A DNA stretch of 64,000 bases from JBGTSJ01 sp041940305 (GTDB lineage: Bacteria > Planctomycetota > Planctomycetia > Planctomycetales > Planctomycetaceae): positions 29,545 through 93,544 of the forward strand of contig JBGTSJ010000022.1 in assembly GCA_041940305.1 (NCBI GenBank), written 5' to 3'. Below, one piece after another: positions 27,032 through 35,953 of this stretch. The translations under genes were made by a program, and so were the position numbers. The notes below the pieces were generated by a model, which saw only the letters and a program-made list of their open reading frames with translations, was not told the DNA's origin and searched no databases. The first letter of the stretch is position 1, and every line of letters begins with the position of its first letter.

Positions 27032-28879
27032 ATGCGCGAGAACATTGCAAGACTACTACTGCTGCTCGGGACATTGACGCTGTCCGGATGTGGCGAGTCA
27101 TCCGCACCGCCCCCGGAAGGTGCTGTGCGTGTTCCCAGAATGGATCGGGCCGGGAATCTGACGATCTGGTGGGATGAAGTCCCGCAGGAAGTGCTGACAG
27201 TGACGAGTCCATCGTCCGAGAGCAACATCCTGCGCGCGGATTACGTCGGCCCGGATGCCTGTCGGAAGTGCCATCCGCAGAACCACGCCGACTGGTCCGA
27301 GCATCCGCACCGCTGGATGAATGCCCTCGCGGATGAGCACACGGTGCTCGGAGATTTCTCCGGCGCATCGATCAGCTACCTGGGAGGCACGGCGACGTTT
27401 GAGCAGTCTGGACCGCTGCGGCGGATGAGGCTGGAACGAGACGGAGCGACGCGCCACTACGAGGTAACTCAGACGATCGGGCGGCGCTTCTTTCAGTATT
27501 ACGTGGGCCGCATGGTCAGCGGCCCAGAGCCGTCGCACAGTCCGCTCTACTCGGCAGAGCACGTGCTGCCATTCGGGTATTGGCTGGACGAAGGAGAATG
27601 GGTGCCCGTCGTGCATATTGACGACGAACTGCCCGATGGCGAGCGACTCGATCCGTTCCGCACCGACTCGATCGCAGCGAACTTCCGGCCGTATGCAGTC
27701 CAGTGCAACTACTGCCATACGACGTTCCCGCTGGCAGACATGATGGTGCGGGCGACGCACACGATCGGCCGCCATTCGCCGCAGCCAATGCATTTGTGGA
27801 CGTCCGCGCTGCTGGAGCGCGAGCACCCGGATATCTGGAACGGAGAGCAGGCCGCGAGCGCGCTGGCCGATTTGGAAATGATGGATGTGATGCAGCGCAT
27901 GATCGCGCTGGAAGCGCCGGAGCATGCGGTGACGCTCGGCGTCAGCTGCGAGGCCTGCCATCTGGGGTCTCGCGAGCATGCGGCAGGGCTCCGCCAGAAG
28001 CCTTCGTTCTTTCCCCTGGCAGCGGAACTCCATGTTGGAGGACCTGTGGAGACCGGCCGCAGCCGCGAGAACCTCAACTGGGCATGCGGCCGCTGTCATA
28101 CGGGGCATCGACCGCAGTTCGCCGCCGGCATGGCGACTTGGAACTCGACCGAGTTCGACGACATGATGCGTGGTGCGTGCACAACGGAGATCATGTGCAT
28201 CCACTGTCACGATCCCCATCAGGGAACGGGACCGATGTGGACGCGGACGGCCGAACAGGACGATGCCTCCTGCCTGGTATGCCACACGCGCCTGGAGGAT
28301 GTGACCGCTCGACTCGCCCATACGCACCATCAGCCGGGCAGCGACGGCGATCGCTGCTTGAACTGCCACATGCCCCGCCTTAACGAGGGCCTGCAGGACG
28401 TCGTCCGCACGCACATGATCTTCTCGCCGACAAATCGCGCGATGCTGGAGGCGGGCCAGCCCAATGCCTGCAACATGTGCCATGCGGATCGGCCGATCGA
28501 CTGGGCCGTCAAGGCGATGTCGGATTGGTACGGAGCCGAGTTCTCCGAGACGGCCATTGCCGCGGCCTATCCGCGTCGCAATGACGCCGCCAGTTTGAAC
28601 TGGCTACGCCACGATCATGAGTCCGTGCGACTGGTCGCAGCCGATGTGCTCGCCAGAACGGATTCGAAGTTTGCGCTGGGGGAGTTGATTGAGGCGCTTG
28701 ACGATCCGTACCTGATCAATCGTCAATTCGCACAGCGCGGCATTGAGCACATGCTCGACATGCAGCTGGAGGAGTTCGGGTATTCGTTCTACATGCAGAG
28801 TGCGGAGCGGCGAGAGGCGCTCCATCGCCTCCGACAGAAACTTGCGATCGCCGATCCCGACGTTCCGGACGACAGGTGA
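27032..28879 (+). CDS. Octaheme c-type cytochrome lipoprotein
   Basis: 615 residues from the chosen ATG, which begins a textbook lipoprotein signal (MRENIARLLLLLGTLTLSGC, lipidated Cys20). A start 30 bases upstream is possible. Eight CxxCH sites are visible at 77-81, 225-229, 306-310, 352-356, 389-393, 414-418, 442-446 and 480-484, spaced as in the NrfA/octaheme-type decaheme superfamily of tetratricopeptide-linked cytochromes. The C-terminal 120 residues look helical and HEAT-like (RHDHESVRLVAADVLART). It is probably a lipid-anchored periplasmic electron carrier or reductase. It diverges from the cupredoxin/SCO genes, which favours a shared redox role. The exact reaction is not identifiable. 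Confidence 0.85.
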   Translation: MRENIARLLLLLGTLTLSGCGESSAPPPEGAVRVPRMDRAGNLTIWWDEVPQEVLTVTSPSSESNILRADYVGPDACRKCHPQNHADWSEHPHRWMNALADEHTVLGDFSGASISYLGGTATFEQSGPLRRMRLERDGATRHYEVTQTIGRRFFQYYVGRMVSGPEPSHSPLYSAEHVLPFGYWLDEGEWVPVVHIDDELPDGERLDPFRTDSIAANFRPYAVQCNYCHTTFPLADMMVRATHTIGRHSPQPMHLWTSALLEREHPDIWNGEQAASALADLEMMDVMQRMIALEAPEHAVTLGVSCEACHLGSREHAAGLRQKPSFFPLAAELHVGGPVETGRSRENLNWACGRCHTGHRPQFAAGMATWNSTEFDDMMRGACTTEIMCIHCHDPHQGTGPMWTRTAEQDDASCLVCHTRLEDVTARLAHTHHQPGSDGDRCLNCHMPRLNEGLQDVVRTHMIFSPTNRAMLEAGQPNACNMCHADRPIDWAVKAMSDWYGAEFSETAIAAAYPRRNDAASLNWLRHDHESVRLVAADVLARTDSKFALGELIEALDDPYLINRQFAQRGIEHMLDMQLEEFGYSFYMQSAERREALHRLRQKLAIADPDVPDDR

Positions 28880-29080
28880 CGCGAACGCGAAAGAGTGTAC
28901 GAGAACGGCCGGCTGCCTTGATCGGTCGCGGCAGTGGCATACCAGTTGCCAATGACTGTGACGGAATCATCAGCTCAGAAGCAGCTGCTCATATTCACGA
29001 CTTCTGGTGCTCGTCGGTGAAAGCGTCATGCTGGAGGTGTTGAAAGACTGAGCAACCGTGCCTGCATGCAACGCATCAGA

Positions 29081-29109
29081 TTGACCTGATCCGTTCGATC
29101 TGGTATGAA
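29081..29109 (+). promoter_or_regulatory. Candidate sigma70-type promoter for the DUF1559 gene
   Basis: TTGACC and TATGAA are separated by exactly 17 bases in the 372-bp space upstream of the DUF1559 gene. A transcript from here would have a leader of about 135 bases. Nothing else was recognised in 28880-29080. Confidence 0.4.
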
Positions 29110-29110
29110 G

Positions 29111-29127
29111 TGTTGCAGAATGCAACA
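29111..29127. promoter_or_regulatory. Perfect palindrome at the predicted start of transcription
   Basis: TGTTGCA-GAA-TGCAACA sits immediately downstream of the candidate -10 box, where a dimeric repressor could block initiation. It could also fold in the RNA leader. Confidence 0.35.
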
Positions 29128-29251
29128 GTCCTATCGGTGTAACGCATTCTGGTCCATTCTTATTTCATCTCAGGCACATCACCACGAGTTCACTGCCGAT
29201 TGCAACGGCATCCTTCTGATGGTTCCATCATTCCCAACTGAGGAGCGACGT

Positions 29252-30262
29252 ATGGAACGGCGACAGGCGAGGCGGAGCACCTGGAAAAACGCGTATGGAT
29301 TCACCCTGATCGAACTGCTGGTTGTGATCGCGATCATCGCGATCCTGATCGCGCTGCTGCTTCCTGCGGTGCAGCAGGCCCGAGAGGCGGCGCGGCGCAC
29401 GCAATGCAAGAACAACCTGAAGCAGATCGGGCTGGCACTGCACAACTACCACGACACCTTCAACACGATGCCCGTTGGCAATCACTTCAACTACCGCGGC
29501 AACTGGCGGGTCGCAGTCTTCCCGTATCTGGACCAGGCCCCCATCTACAACACTCTCAGCTTCAGCGGTGGTCCGGCCACGTTCACCGGATGGTCTCCGC
29601 CCGTGTATGCGGCTCCGAATCAGGCACTGACCGGGTTTATCCTCCCCGGATACAACTGCCCGTCCAGCACCCTTCCGAAGAATTCGACGCTGGGCGTGAT
29701 GAACAACTTCTGCAACGGACAGACTGCCGACTACGTCGGCATCGGCGGAGGAGCGGACCCACTCCTGGATGCCACGAACCCGGGCGCTCGCTGGGACATC
29801 TCGGGCCTCGGCATGTGCAGCGATCTGGTCTATTCCGGGCGCGACTGCTACAACGGCATGCTGCCCGCGCTGCGTAACATGCGGCTGGCGGACGCGACTG
29901 ATGGAACGTCGAACGTCATGCTCGTGGGCGAACAGTCCGGCATGTACAACAGGCAGGACGTCCGTGCCAACTACTGGGGCGCCTGGACGGGAACGAGCCT
30001 GGGACGCACGACGTTCCCGGCCGTGACGGGCTGCGAGATTGTCGCCGGCATTACCACCGTCGTCTATCAGATCAACTCCAACAATGCTCCCGGCGGTGCG
30101 CAGCCCTGGTACCTCAACACCGTCCTCAACTCGTTCCATGAGGGGGGCTGCAACATCCTGATGTCCGACGGCTCGGTGCACTTCGCTTCCGAGAATCAGG
30201 ATCTCAACACGCTGATTCGGCTGTCCGTCCGCAACGACGGCAACCCGGTGAACTTCCCGTAA
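29252..30262 (+). CDS. DUF1559 family prepilin-like protein
   Basis: 336 residues. The start at 29252 has GAGGAG 6 bases upstream; a longer open frame upstream lacks any signal. The N-terminus has the type IV prepilin cleavage/methylation motif GFTLIELLVVIAIIAIL, followed by the planctomycete DUF1559 core (LPAVQQAREAARRTQCKNN, GLALHNYHD). The C-terminus carries the H-x9-DG pattern (FHEGGCNILMSDGSVHF). DUF1559 proteins are among the most expanded families in planctomycetes and are thought to be pseudopilin-like surface proteins. It is followed by two small lipoproteins in the same direction. Confidence 0.95.
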   Translation: MERRQARRSTWKNAYGFTLIELLVVIAIIAILIALLLPAVQQAREAARRTQCKNNLKQIGLALHNYHDTFNTMPVGNHFNYRGNWRVAVFPYLDQAPIYNTLSFSGGPATFTGWSPPVYAAPNQALTGFILPGYNCPSSTLPKNSTLGVMNNFCNGQTADYVGIGGGADPLLDATNPGARWDISGLGMCSDLVYSGRDCYNGMLPALRNMRLADATDGTSNVMLVGEQSGMYNRQDVRANYWGAWTGTSLGRTTFPAVTGCEIVAGITTVVYQINSNNAPGGAQPWYLNTVLNSFHEGGCNILMSDGSVHFASENQDLNTLIRLSVRNDGNPVNFP

Positions 30263-30354
30263 CCGGGAGAGCGGTGCGGAGCCACGCTGCCCCGCGCGGC
30301 GTGGCTGAGGATGGGGCTCGAGGAAGTACCGTCTGCGGAGCTGGGGGTCGAGCG

Positions 30355-30984
30355 ATGCGCCCGGTCGTGGCGAATTTAATTCGGTCCGGCTGTGTCTTGG
30401 CCGTAGTAAGCATCCTCGCGGCCTCAAGCGGCTGCTCTCACGAGCCGCCGCCGCCCACCGTTTTTCCCGTATCCGGCCTGGTCACATTCGAGGGCCAGCC
30501 GATTACGGGCGGCACCGTGACGTTTTATCACAGCAGCCGCAACGGCGGGGGGCCCATCGGTCCCGACGGGACGTTTCAGGTGAACGGCGAGGGACTTCCG
30601 CCCGCCGTCTATTACGTGGCGATCACTCCGCCAGACCCCTTTACAACTCCACCGGTTCCCAATGCCCCGCCGCGCGAGTTGCCGAAATTCCCGGAGATCC
30701 CGGAGAAGTACCGCACGCCGATCGGCAGCGGAATCGAGGTTGAGGTTAAAGCGGAGCCCAACTATTTCGTTCTGAAGCTGGAGAGGCAGCCGGATCCGGA
30801 AGTGCCGGACGAGCCCGGATCGGAGCCGTCGGTGGGCGGCAACGACACCACTGAAGACTCTGGAATGCCCGAATCCGAGGATGCTGCGCCGCCCAGCGGA
30901 CTCCCTCCCGCTCCCCCCTCGTCCTTACGCGGGCACGAGGATGCGGAAACCAACCTCTCCGTCCCGACGGACGGCGAGAACTGA
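30355..30984 (+). CDS. Lipoprotein with carboxypeptidase-regulatory-like domain (1)
   Basis: 209 residues. The start at 30355 was chosen because it opens a lipoprotein signal ending in LAASSGC. After the Cys come PVSGLVTFEGQPITGGTVTF and a following beta region typical of the small 'carboxypeptidase regulatory-like' lipoproteins that accompany DUF1559 genes in planctomycetes. The last 60 residues are rich in Pro, Asp, Glu and Ser and probably disordered. It shares its domain with the next gene. Function is unknown, probably a surface-associated beta-sandwich. Confidence 0.8.
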   Translation: MRPVVANLIRSGCVLAVVSILAASSGCSHEPPPPTVFPVSGLVTFEGQPITGGTVTFYHSSRNGGGPIGPDGTFQVNGEGLPPAVYYVAITPPDPFTTPPVPNAPPRELPKFPEIPEKYRTPIGSGIEVEVKAEPNYFVLKLERQPDPEVPDEPGSEPSVGGNDTTEDSGMPESEDAAPPSGLPPAPPSSLRGHEDAETNLSVPTDGEN

Positions 30985-31057
30985 ATCCACCCCGGATTGC
31001 ATTCCGGCGCGATGCCGGGCGACCGCGGAGCATCTTACAGCAGGCGACAATCGACTC

Positions 31058-31468
31058 ATGAGAAAGACCCGACACTACGTTGTTCTTGCAGCATTGGCCC
31101 TGATGATCTCGGGCTGCGGCGACGACAACGCCCTCGAGAGACATCCGGTGAGCGGAACTGTGACATTTCAAGGGCAGCCCGTCCAAGAGGGTAATGTCAA
31201 CTTCCGAAATGAGGAGCATGGAGGGGGCGGCATGATTGACCCGACCGGAGCGTACACGGTCGAAGGGGGGCTGCCGGCCGGAACGTACTCCGTCTACATC
31301 ACGCCTCCGGACATTCAGGTGCCCCCGACATTCGGCAAAGACGGCACACCGAGCCCCGCGGCGAAGGAATATCCAAGTATCCCTCAGAAGTACCGGCTCC
31401 CCGCGACGTCGGAATTGTCGGCCGACATCAAGGCGGGGGACAACGAGTTCCCGATTGCGATGGAGTAG
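31058..31468 (+). CDS. Lipoprotein with carboxypeptidase-regulatory-like domain (2)
   Basis: 136 residues with a lipoprotein leader (VVLAALALMISGC). The mature part HPVSGTVTFQGQPVQEGNVNF mirrors the preceding protein, so the two are tandem paralogues, this one lacking the acidic tail. It lies 73 bp after its neighbour and is likely part of the same transcript as DUF1559. No enzymatic residues are visible. Confidence 0.8.
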   Translation: MRKTRHYVVLAALALMISGCGDDNALERHPVSGTVTFQGQPVQEGNVNFRNEEHGGGGMIDPTGAYTVEGGLPAGTYSVYITPPDIQVPPTFGKDGTPSPAAKEYPSIPQKYRLPATSELSADIKAGDNEFPIAME

Positions 31469-31668
31469 CGCGAGACCGTTAGCGCACCGGGTGCTTAGCC
31501 GGGAGCCGAACGGCGAGCCCCGGTCGATTCCCAGGCGATCATTCGCGCCACAGGCCAGCCCCGCCCGAGCACGGCGCACCAGGTCCAGAGGCGATCCGGA
31601 GTGGACGCCCCGAACTGAGCGGACGGTTGCTGCACGTAGATCGCATCCTAAAGCATCGAGGTGCCGCC

Positions 31669-32967
31669 ATGGCAATGCCTCAGTACGAAAGCCTCCGAAC
31701 GGGAGACCTCGCCCGCAGCCGAGCGCTGCATTGGGCGGTGACTCGGGCGATTCGGTTCGGCTCCCTGATTGCCTGCTGCTGCCTGCTGATGGCAACGTCG
31801 GTTTTGAGAGTCGAAACAACCGCGGGCACGATCGTGCTCGAGATCACCTCCTCCGATGGTGTCGCGCCCGTTATTTCAGTTGATGCCGCGCATCGGGTCT
31901 CCGTGTCGACCGCGCACGGCGACGTCTCGCTGGAGATCTCGGGAGACAAGTCGAATCCGAGCCTCCGCGTCGCAGACGGTCGAGTCGAGGCAGTGGTGCA
32001 GGAACTCACTCTGACCCCGGGGCCGAACCAGCGTGTGCAGGTGCGGATCGAGCCGCTCCGAATTCAGACGCCGCTCGAACCCGAGCAGGTACAGGAACTG
32101 CAAACCGCCTGGGCCCGATACACGGGAGAGCCCGTCGAGTCGGAGAACGCGCTGGGGATGCAGTTTCAACTGATTCCTCCGGGGCGGTTCATGATGGGGA
32201 GTCCAGCGGCAGAAGTTGAAGCGCTGACTGCCGACGAGTCGAATGCCCTGTGGAAGCAGTACTACCAGAGCGAGTCGCCGCGGCATTCGGTTACCATCAG
32301 CGAGCCATTCCTGATGGGTGCCCACCCCGTCACCCGTGGTCAGTTTCGGCAGTTCGTCGAGGCCAGCGGGTATCAGACGGATGCCGAGCAGGACCGCGAG
32401 GGAGGCTATAGCCTCATCAACTGGGAGCGGTCGCCCGACGTCACCTGGAGAGAAACTCCAGGCGTTTCGCAAACGGACGAGCATCCGGTGATCAATGTGT
32501 CGTGGAATGACGCCGTTGCATTCTGCCGCTGGCTGTCGCAGGAGGAAAGTGCCGAATACGAACTACCCACAGAGGCGCAGTGGGAGTATGCGTGCCGGGC
32601 GGGCAGCCAGGATCGGTGGTCGATGGGGGACGACGAGACACAACTGAACAATCACGTGTGGTTCGTCGAATCCCGGATCAGGGGCACAGCGGTGGTCGGC
32701 GTCAAGGAGCCGAACCCGTTCGGATTGTTTGACATGCACGGCAATGTCTATGAGTGGTGCCACGACTGGTACGCCGACAACTCGTACAGCACCTCGTCAC
32801 ACCTGGATCCGCGCGGTCCGGACACTGGGGATTACCGGGTCATCCGCGGCGGATCGTTCTGGGCTCTCGTTCGCAATGTTCGCTCGGCCCATCGGAACGT
32901 CCTCGAGCCGACAGGCCGCACACCATTTGTCGGATTCCGGGTGACGCAGAAGATCGATGTCAAGTAG
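31669..32967 (+). CDS. SUMF1/FGE-like domain protein, membrane anchored
   Basis: 432 residues. The start at 31669 has GAGG 7 bases upstream. One membrane segment (FGSLIACCCLLMATSVL) precedes a beta-rich linker and a formylglycine-generating-enzyme-like domain from about residue 160 (ENALGMQFQLIPPGRFMMGS, ELPTEAQWEYACRAGS, GNVYEWCHDWY, RVIRGGSFW). The active-site Cys pair of true aerobic FGE near the C-terminus is absent (RNVRSAHRNV instead), so it is probably a binding or other C-type-lectin-fold member rather than a sulfatase activator. Its end overlaps the next TPR-CRTAC1 gene by 11 bases, indicating coupling. Confidence 0.85.
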   Translation: MAMPQYESLRTGDLARSRALHWAVTRAIRFGSLIACCCLLMATSVLRVETTAGTIVLEITSSDGVAPVISVDAAHRVSVSTAHGDVSLEISGDKSNPSLRVADGRVEAVVQELTLTPGPNQRVQVRIEPLRIQTPLEPEQVQELQTAWARYTGEPVESENALGMQFQLIPPGRFMMGSPAAEVEALTADESNALWKQYYQSESPRHSVTISEPFLMGAHPVTRGQFRQFVEASGYQTDAEQDREGGYSLINWERSPDVTWRETPGVSQTDEHPVINVSWNDAVAFCRWLSQEESAEYELPTEAQWEYACRAGSQDRWSMGDDETQLNNHVWFVESRIRGTAVVGVKEPNPFGLFDMHGNVYEWCHDWYADNSYSTSSHLDPRGPDTGDYRVIRGGSFWALVRNVRSAHRNVLEPTGRTPFVGFRVTQKIDVK

Positions 32968-35953
32968 GGCTGCCATTCTCGCTTTGCTGATCGCGGCGAT
33001 CGGAATTGGTACGGCACTCATCCAGCGCGGCCCGACTGCAAGTGAACTGATCGCTGAGGCCCGCGCGGCGTTTAATGCGCAGGACTACCGGAGTGCGCAG
33101 CGCGCTGCGCTCCGGGTGCTGGACGAATCTCCACATTCGGCGGAGGCGTTGCTGCTGGCGGCCGGTGCGACAGCCCAACTCGGCGACGCTGCCGCAGCGG
33201 TGACGCTCTATGACCGGCTGCCGGCCGGGCCGGACGAGCGGGTGAACAACGGGCATGCCATCGCCGCCCACCTGACATTCTTTCAGCTGCACCGGGCGGC
33301 CGATGCGGAGCGGCGGTTCCGCGCCGTTCTGGGCCGTGATCCGCGGCATCCGACGGCTGTGGCCGGACTGGCTGATCTGCTCGGTTTCGCCGGGCGCAAA
33401 CGGGAAGCAGAAGGACTGTTGATCGAACTGACCCGACAGGACCGGATCTCGGTCAATCAGTTGACGCTGCTCGGCTCGGAATCGGGGGGGCATCGCGAAG
33501 CCGGTCTGCTGGAGCAGTGCCTGGAGGCGGTTCCTGATGATCCCAATGCCTTGCTGGGCCTTTCCTGGCAGGCCGAGCAGGATGGACACCTGATCGAGTC
33601 GGAACGACTGGCGCGCGAGGCCGTCGCGGCAGCGCCGGATCTGCTTGAAGCGAGGATCTCGGTTGCGCGATTGCTGTGGAAGCAGGCCCGCGGAGAGGAA
33701 CTGGCCGCATGGTGTGGGGAGTTCCCGGCGGAAGCGGACGATCATCCGCAGGCATGGAGGCTTCGAGGGGATTGTGCGGCCGAACAGGGAGACTCCGCGG
33801 GTGCCGCACGATGTTATTGGGAGTCGGTGCGCCGTGATCCAAATTCACGGGTCGCGTTGCACGGATTGCTGGAGTCGATGCGGGTCGTGGAGTACGCCGC
33901 GCCGCTGCGTCCCTTCGAGCAACGGGTGAAGCAGCTGCAGGCCCTGGAAGAAAGTGAGTCGTTCCTGTTTGAGTCCCAGCACAGCAGTCTCGAGCCGATT
34001 CGCGCCGTCGCCGAGCAGATGGAAGTTTTGGGAAGGATCTGGGAATCGTGGGCTTGGGCCCGCTTTGCGCAGCAGGTGAAGCCCGGCGACCTTTGGTCGC
34101 AACAGCACTGCGCGCGACTGCAGCCGATTCTCGATCGGAATCCTCCGCTCACGCTGGCGACGGCGAATCCCGCGGAGCAGGTCGATCTTTCGACGCTGCC
34201 GTTGCCGACGGGACCGTCGGCGATCCCGGAGCCGGCAGTAGTGAAACTCGAGCATCCCACGACGGTCGTGCGGTTTCGCGACGATGCGGCCGCCGCCGGC
34301 CTGAACTTTCAATACGTGAACGGCGGTGATCCGGAGACGCCCGGGCAGTTCATGTACGAGTTCAGCGGAGGGGGCGTGGGGGTCATCGACTATGATCGGG
34401 ACGGGTGGCCGGACCTGCACTGGACGCAGGGCTGCCGCTGGCCGCCCGATGCGGAGCGATTCGATTCAATGGACAGGCTGTTTCGCAATCGAGCCGACGG
34501 GAGTTTCCAGGAGGTAACACCCGTCACGGGGATCAGCGAGAACGGCTACAGCCAGGGAGTCGGCGTCGGGGACTTCGACGCCGACGGCTTTCCCGATCTG
34601 TATGTGGGCAACATCGGGAAGAACCGTCTGTATCGCAACAACGGAGACGGCACGTTCGTCGACCATTCCGCGGCGGTGCACGGGGATGCGGGAAGCTGGA
34701 CCACGAGCTGCCTGCTGGCGGACCTCAGCGGCGACGGCCTCCCGGACCTGTACGACGCAAACTACCTCTCAGGGTCGGACGTCTTTGAACGGATGTGCCA
34801 GCACAAGGACGGCGAGCCGCGGATGTGCGCGCCGTTCGATTTCGCCGCCGCGGCGGATCAGTTTCACTTGAACCGTGGTGACGGAACCTTCGTGGAATCC
34901 TCGCACGACTCCGGCTTTGATGCTCCGAACGGCAAGGGTCTGGGGCTGGCCGCGGCTGATTTTGACGGGACGGGACGACTCAGCCTGTTTGTGGCGAACG
35001 ATCTGGTTCCGAATTTCTTCTTTCGCAACGTCACCAGACCCGGTGAAGACGCGAGGTTTCTGGAGGAGGGGCTGGCGAGCGGGACGGCCTTCGATCATGC
35101 GGGACAGGCACAGGGCTGCATGGGAATCGCCGTCGGCGATCTCAACGATGACGGCCGGCTGGACCTGTTCGTGACGAACTTTGCACAGGAGTACAATGCG
35201 TATTACGTGCAGGCGGAGGATGGTGCATTTCGCGACGAAATCCGCCGCAGTGGAATCGCGGCCGCAACACTGCCGGTGCTGGGTTTCGGCACGCAGGCGA
35301 TGGACGCCGATCTCGACGGACGCCTGGACCTGCTGGTGACGAACGGACAGGTGGACGATCATCGCGCGTACGGGCGCGCCTACCATATGTCGCCGCAGTA
35401 TTTTCATAATGTCGGCGGCGGACAGTTCGTTGAGAAGCCGGCGGCCGAGCTGGGGGATTTCTTCGCAGGGCAGTATTTGGGACGAGGCATGGCGCGTCTG
35501 GACTGGAACCGCGACGGGCGCGAGGACGCCGCGATCTCGCACCTGGACAGCCCGGCGGCGCTGCTCACCAACCTAAGCGAGGGGGAAGGCGGGCATCTGA
35601 CTCTGCAACTCATCGGTACGCATTCCGACCGGGATGCATGCGGCACAACAGTAACGGTCACAACCAGCGAGGGACGAACGATCGTGCGACAGGTCACGGC
35701 GGGAGACGGGTATCAGGCCAGTAACGAGCGGGTGCTCGTCATCGGACTGGGCAGGTTTATGGCTGACAGAATTGACATCCGCTGGCCCTCAGGAGGCGTG
35801 CAGACTTTCGAGGGCGTCGGCCGTAATCGCGACTTCATCGCGGTGGAGGGCCGCAGCCGACTCTGGGCGATGACGACGGACCGGCTGCAATCTCCGCATC
35901 TGGCCTGCGCGAACCGATCGGAGCTCACTGTCCAGGTTGCCGGTGCACGATGA
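32957..35953 (+). CDS. TPR-CRTAC1/ASPIC protein (paralogue B)
   Basis: 998 residues with an N-terminal membrane segment (AAILALLIAAIGIGTALI), TPR-like repeats over about residues 25-400, and a CRTAC1 propeller with calcium motifs (DYDRDGWPDLHW, DFDADGFPDLYVGN). The ASPIC/UnbV end contains IDIRWPSGGVQTFEG. The start overlaps the SUMF1-like gene by 11 bases and the stop overlaps the next paralogue by four (ATGA), so the three genes form a tightly coupled operon. The region MYEFSGGGVGVIDYD matches the same place in paralogues A and C. It is likely envelope-located; no catalytic function is visible. Confidence 0.9.
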   Translation: MSSRAAILALLIAAIGIGTALIQRGPTASELIAEARAAFNAQDYRSAQRAALRVLDESPHSAEALLLAAGATAQLGDAAAAVTLYDRLPAGPDERVNNGHAIAAHLTFFQLHRAADAERRFRAVLGRDPRHPTAVAGLADLLGFAGRKREAEGLLIELTRQDRISVNQLTLLGSESGGHREAGLLEQCLEAVPDDPNALLGLSWQAEQDGHLIESERLAREAVAAAPDLLEARISVARLLWKQARGEELAAWCGEFPAEADDHPQAWRLRGDCAAEQGDSAGAARCYWESVRRDPNSRVALHGLLESMRVVEYAAPLRPFEQRVKQLQALEESESFLFESQHSSLEPIRAVAEQMEVLGRIWESWAWARFAQQVKPGDLWSQQHCARLQPILDRNPPLTLATANPAEQVDLSTLPLPTGPSAIPEPAVVKLEHPTTVVRFRDDAAAAGLNFQYVNGGDPETPGQFMYEFSGGGVGVIDYDRDGWPDLHWTQGCRWPPDAERFDSMDRLFRNRADGSFQEVTPVTGISENGYSQGVGVGDFDADGFPDLYVGNIGKNRLYRNNGDGTFVDHSAAVHGDAGSWTTSCLLADLSGDGLPDLYDANYLSGSDVFERMCQHKDGEPRMCAPFDFAAAADQFHLNRGDGTFVESSHDSGFDAPNGKGLGLAAADFDGTGRLSLFVANDLVPNFFFRNVTRPGEDARFLEEGLASGTAFDHAGQAQGCMGIAVGDLNDDGRLDLFVTNFAQEYNAYYVQAEDGAFRDEIRRSGIAAATLPVLGFGTQAMDADLDGRLDLLVTNGQVDDHRAYGRAYHMSPQYFHNVGGGQFVEKPAAELGDFFAGQYLGRGMARLDWNRDGREDAAISHLDSPAALLTNLSEGEGGHLTLQLIGTHSDRDACGTTVTVTTSEGRTIVRQVTAGDGYQASNERVLVIGLGRFMADRIDIRWPSGGVQTFEGVGRNRDFIAVEGRSRLWAMTTDRLQSPHLACANRSELTVQVAGAR

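Noticed and set aside
31669..32967. Assignment as a true formylglycine-generating enzyme
   Set aside because: The C-terminal active-site Cys residues are missing.
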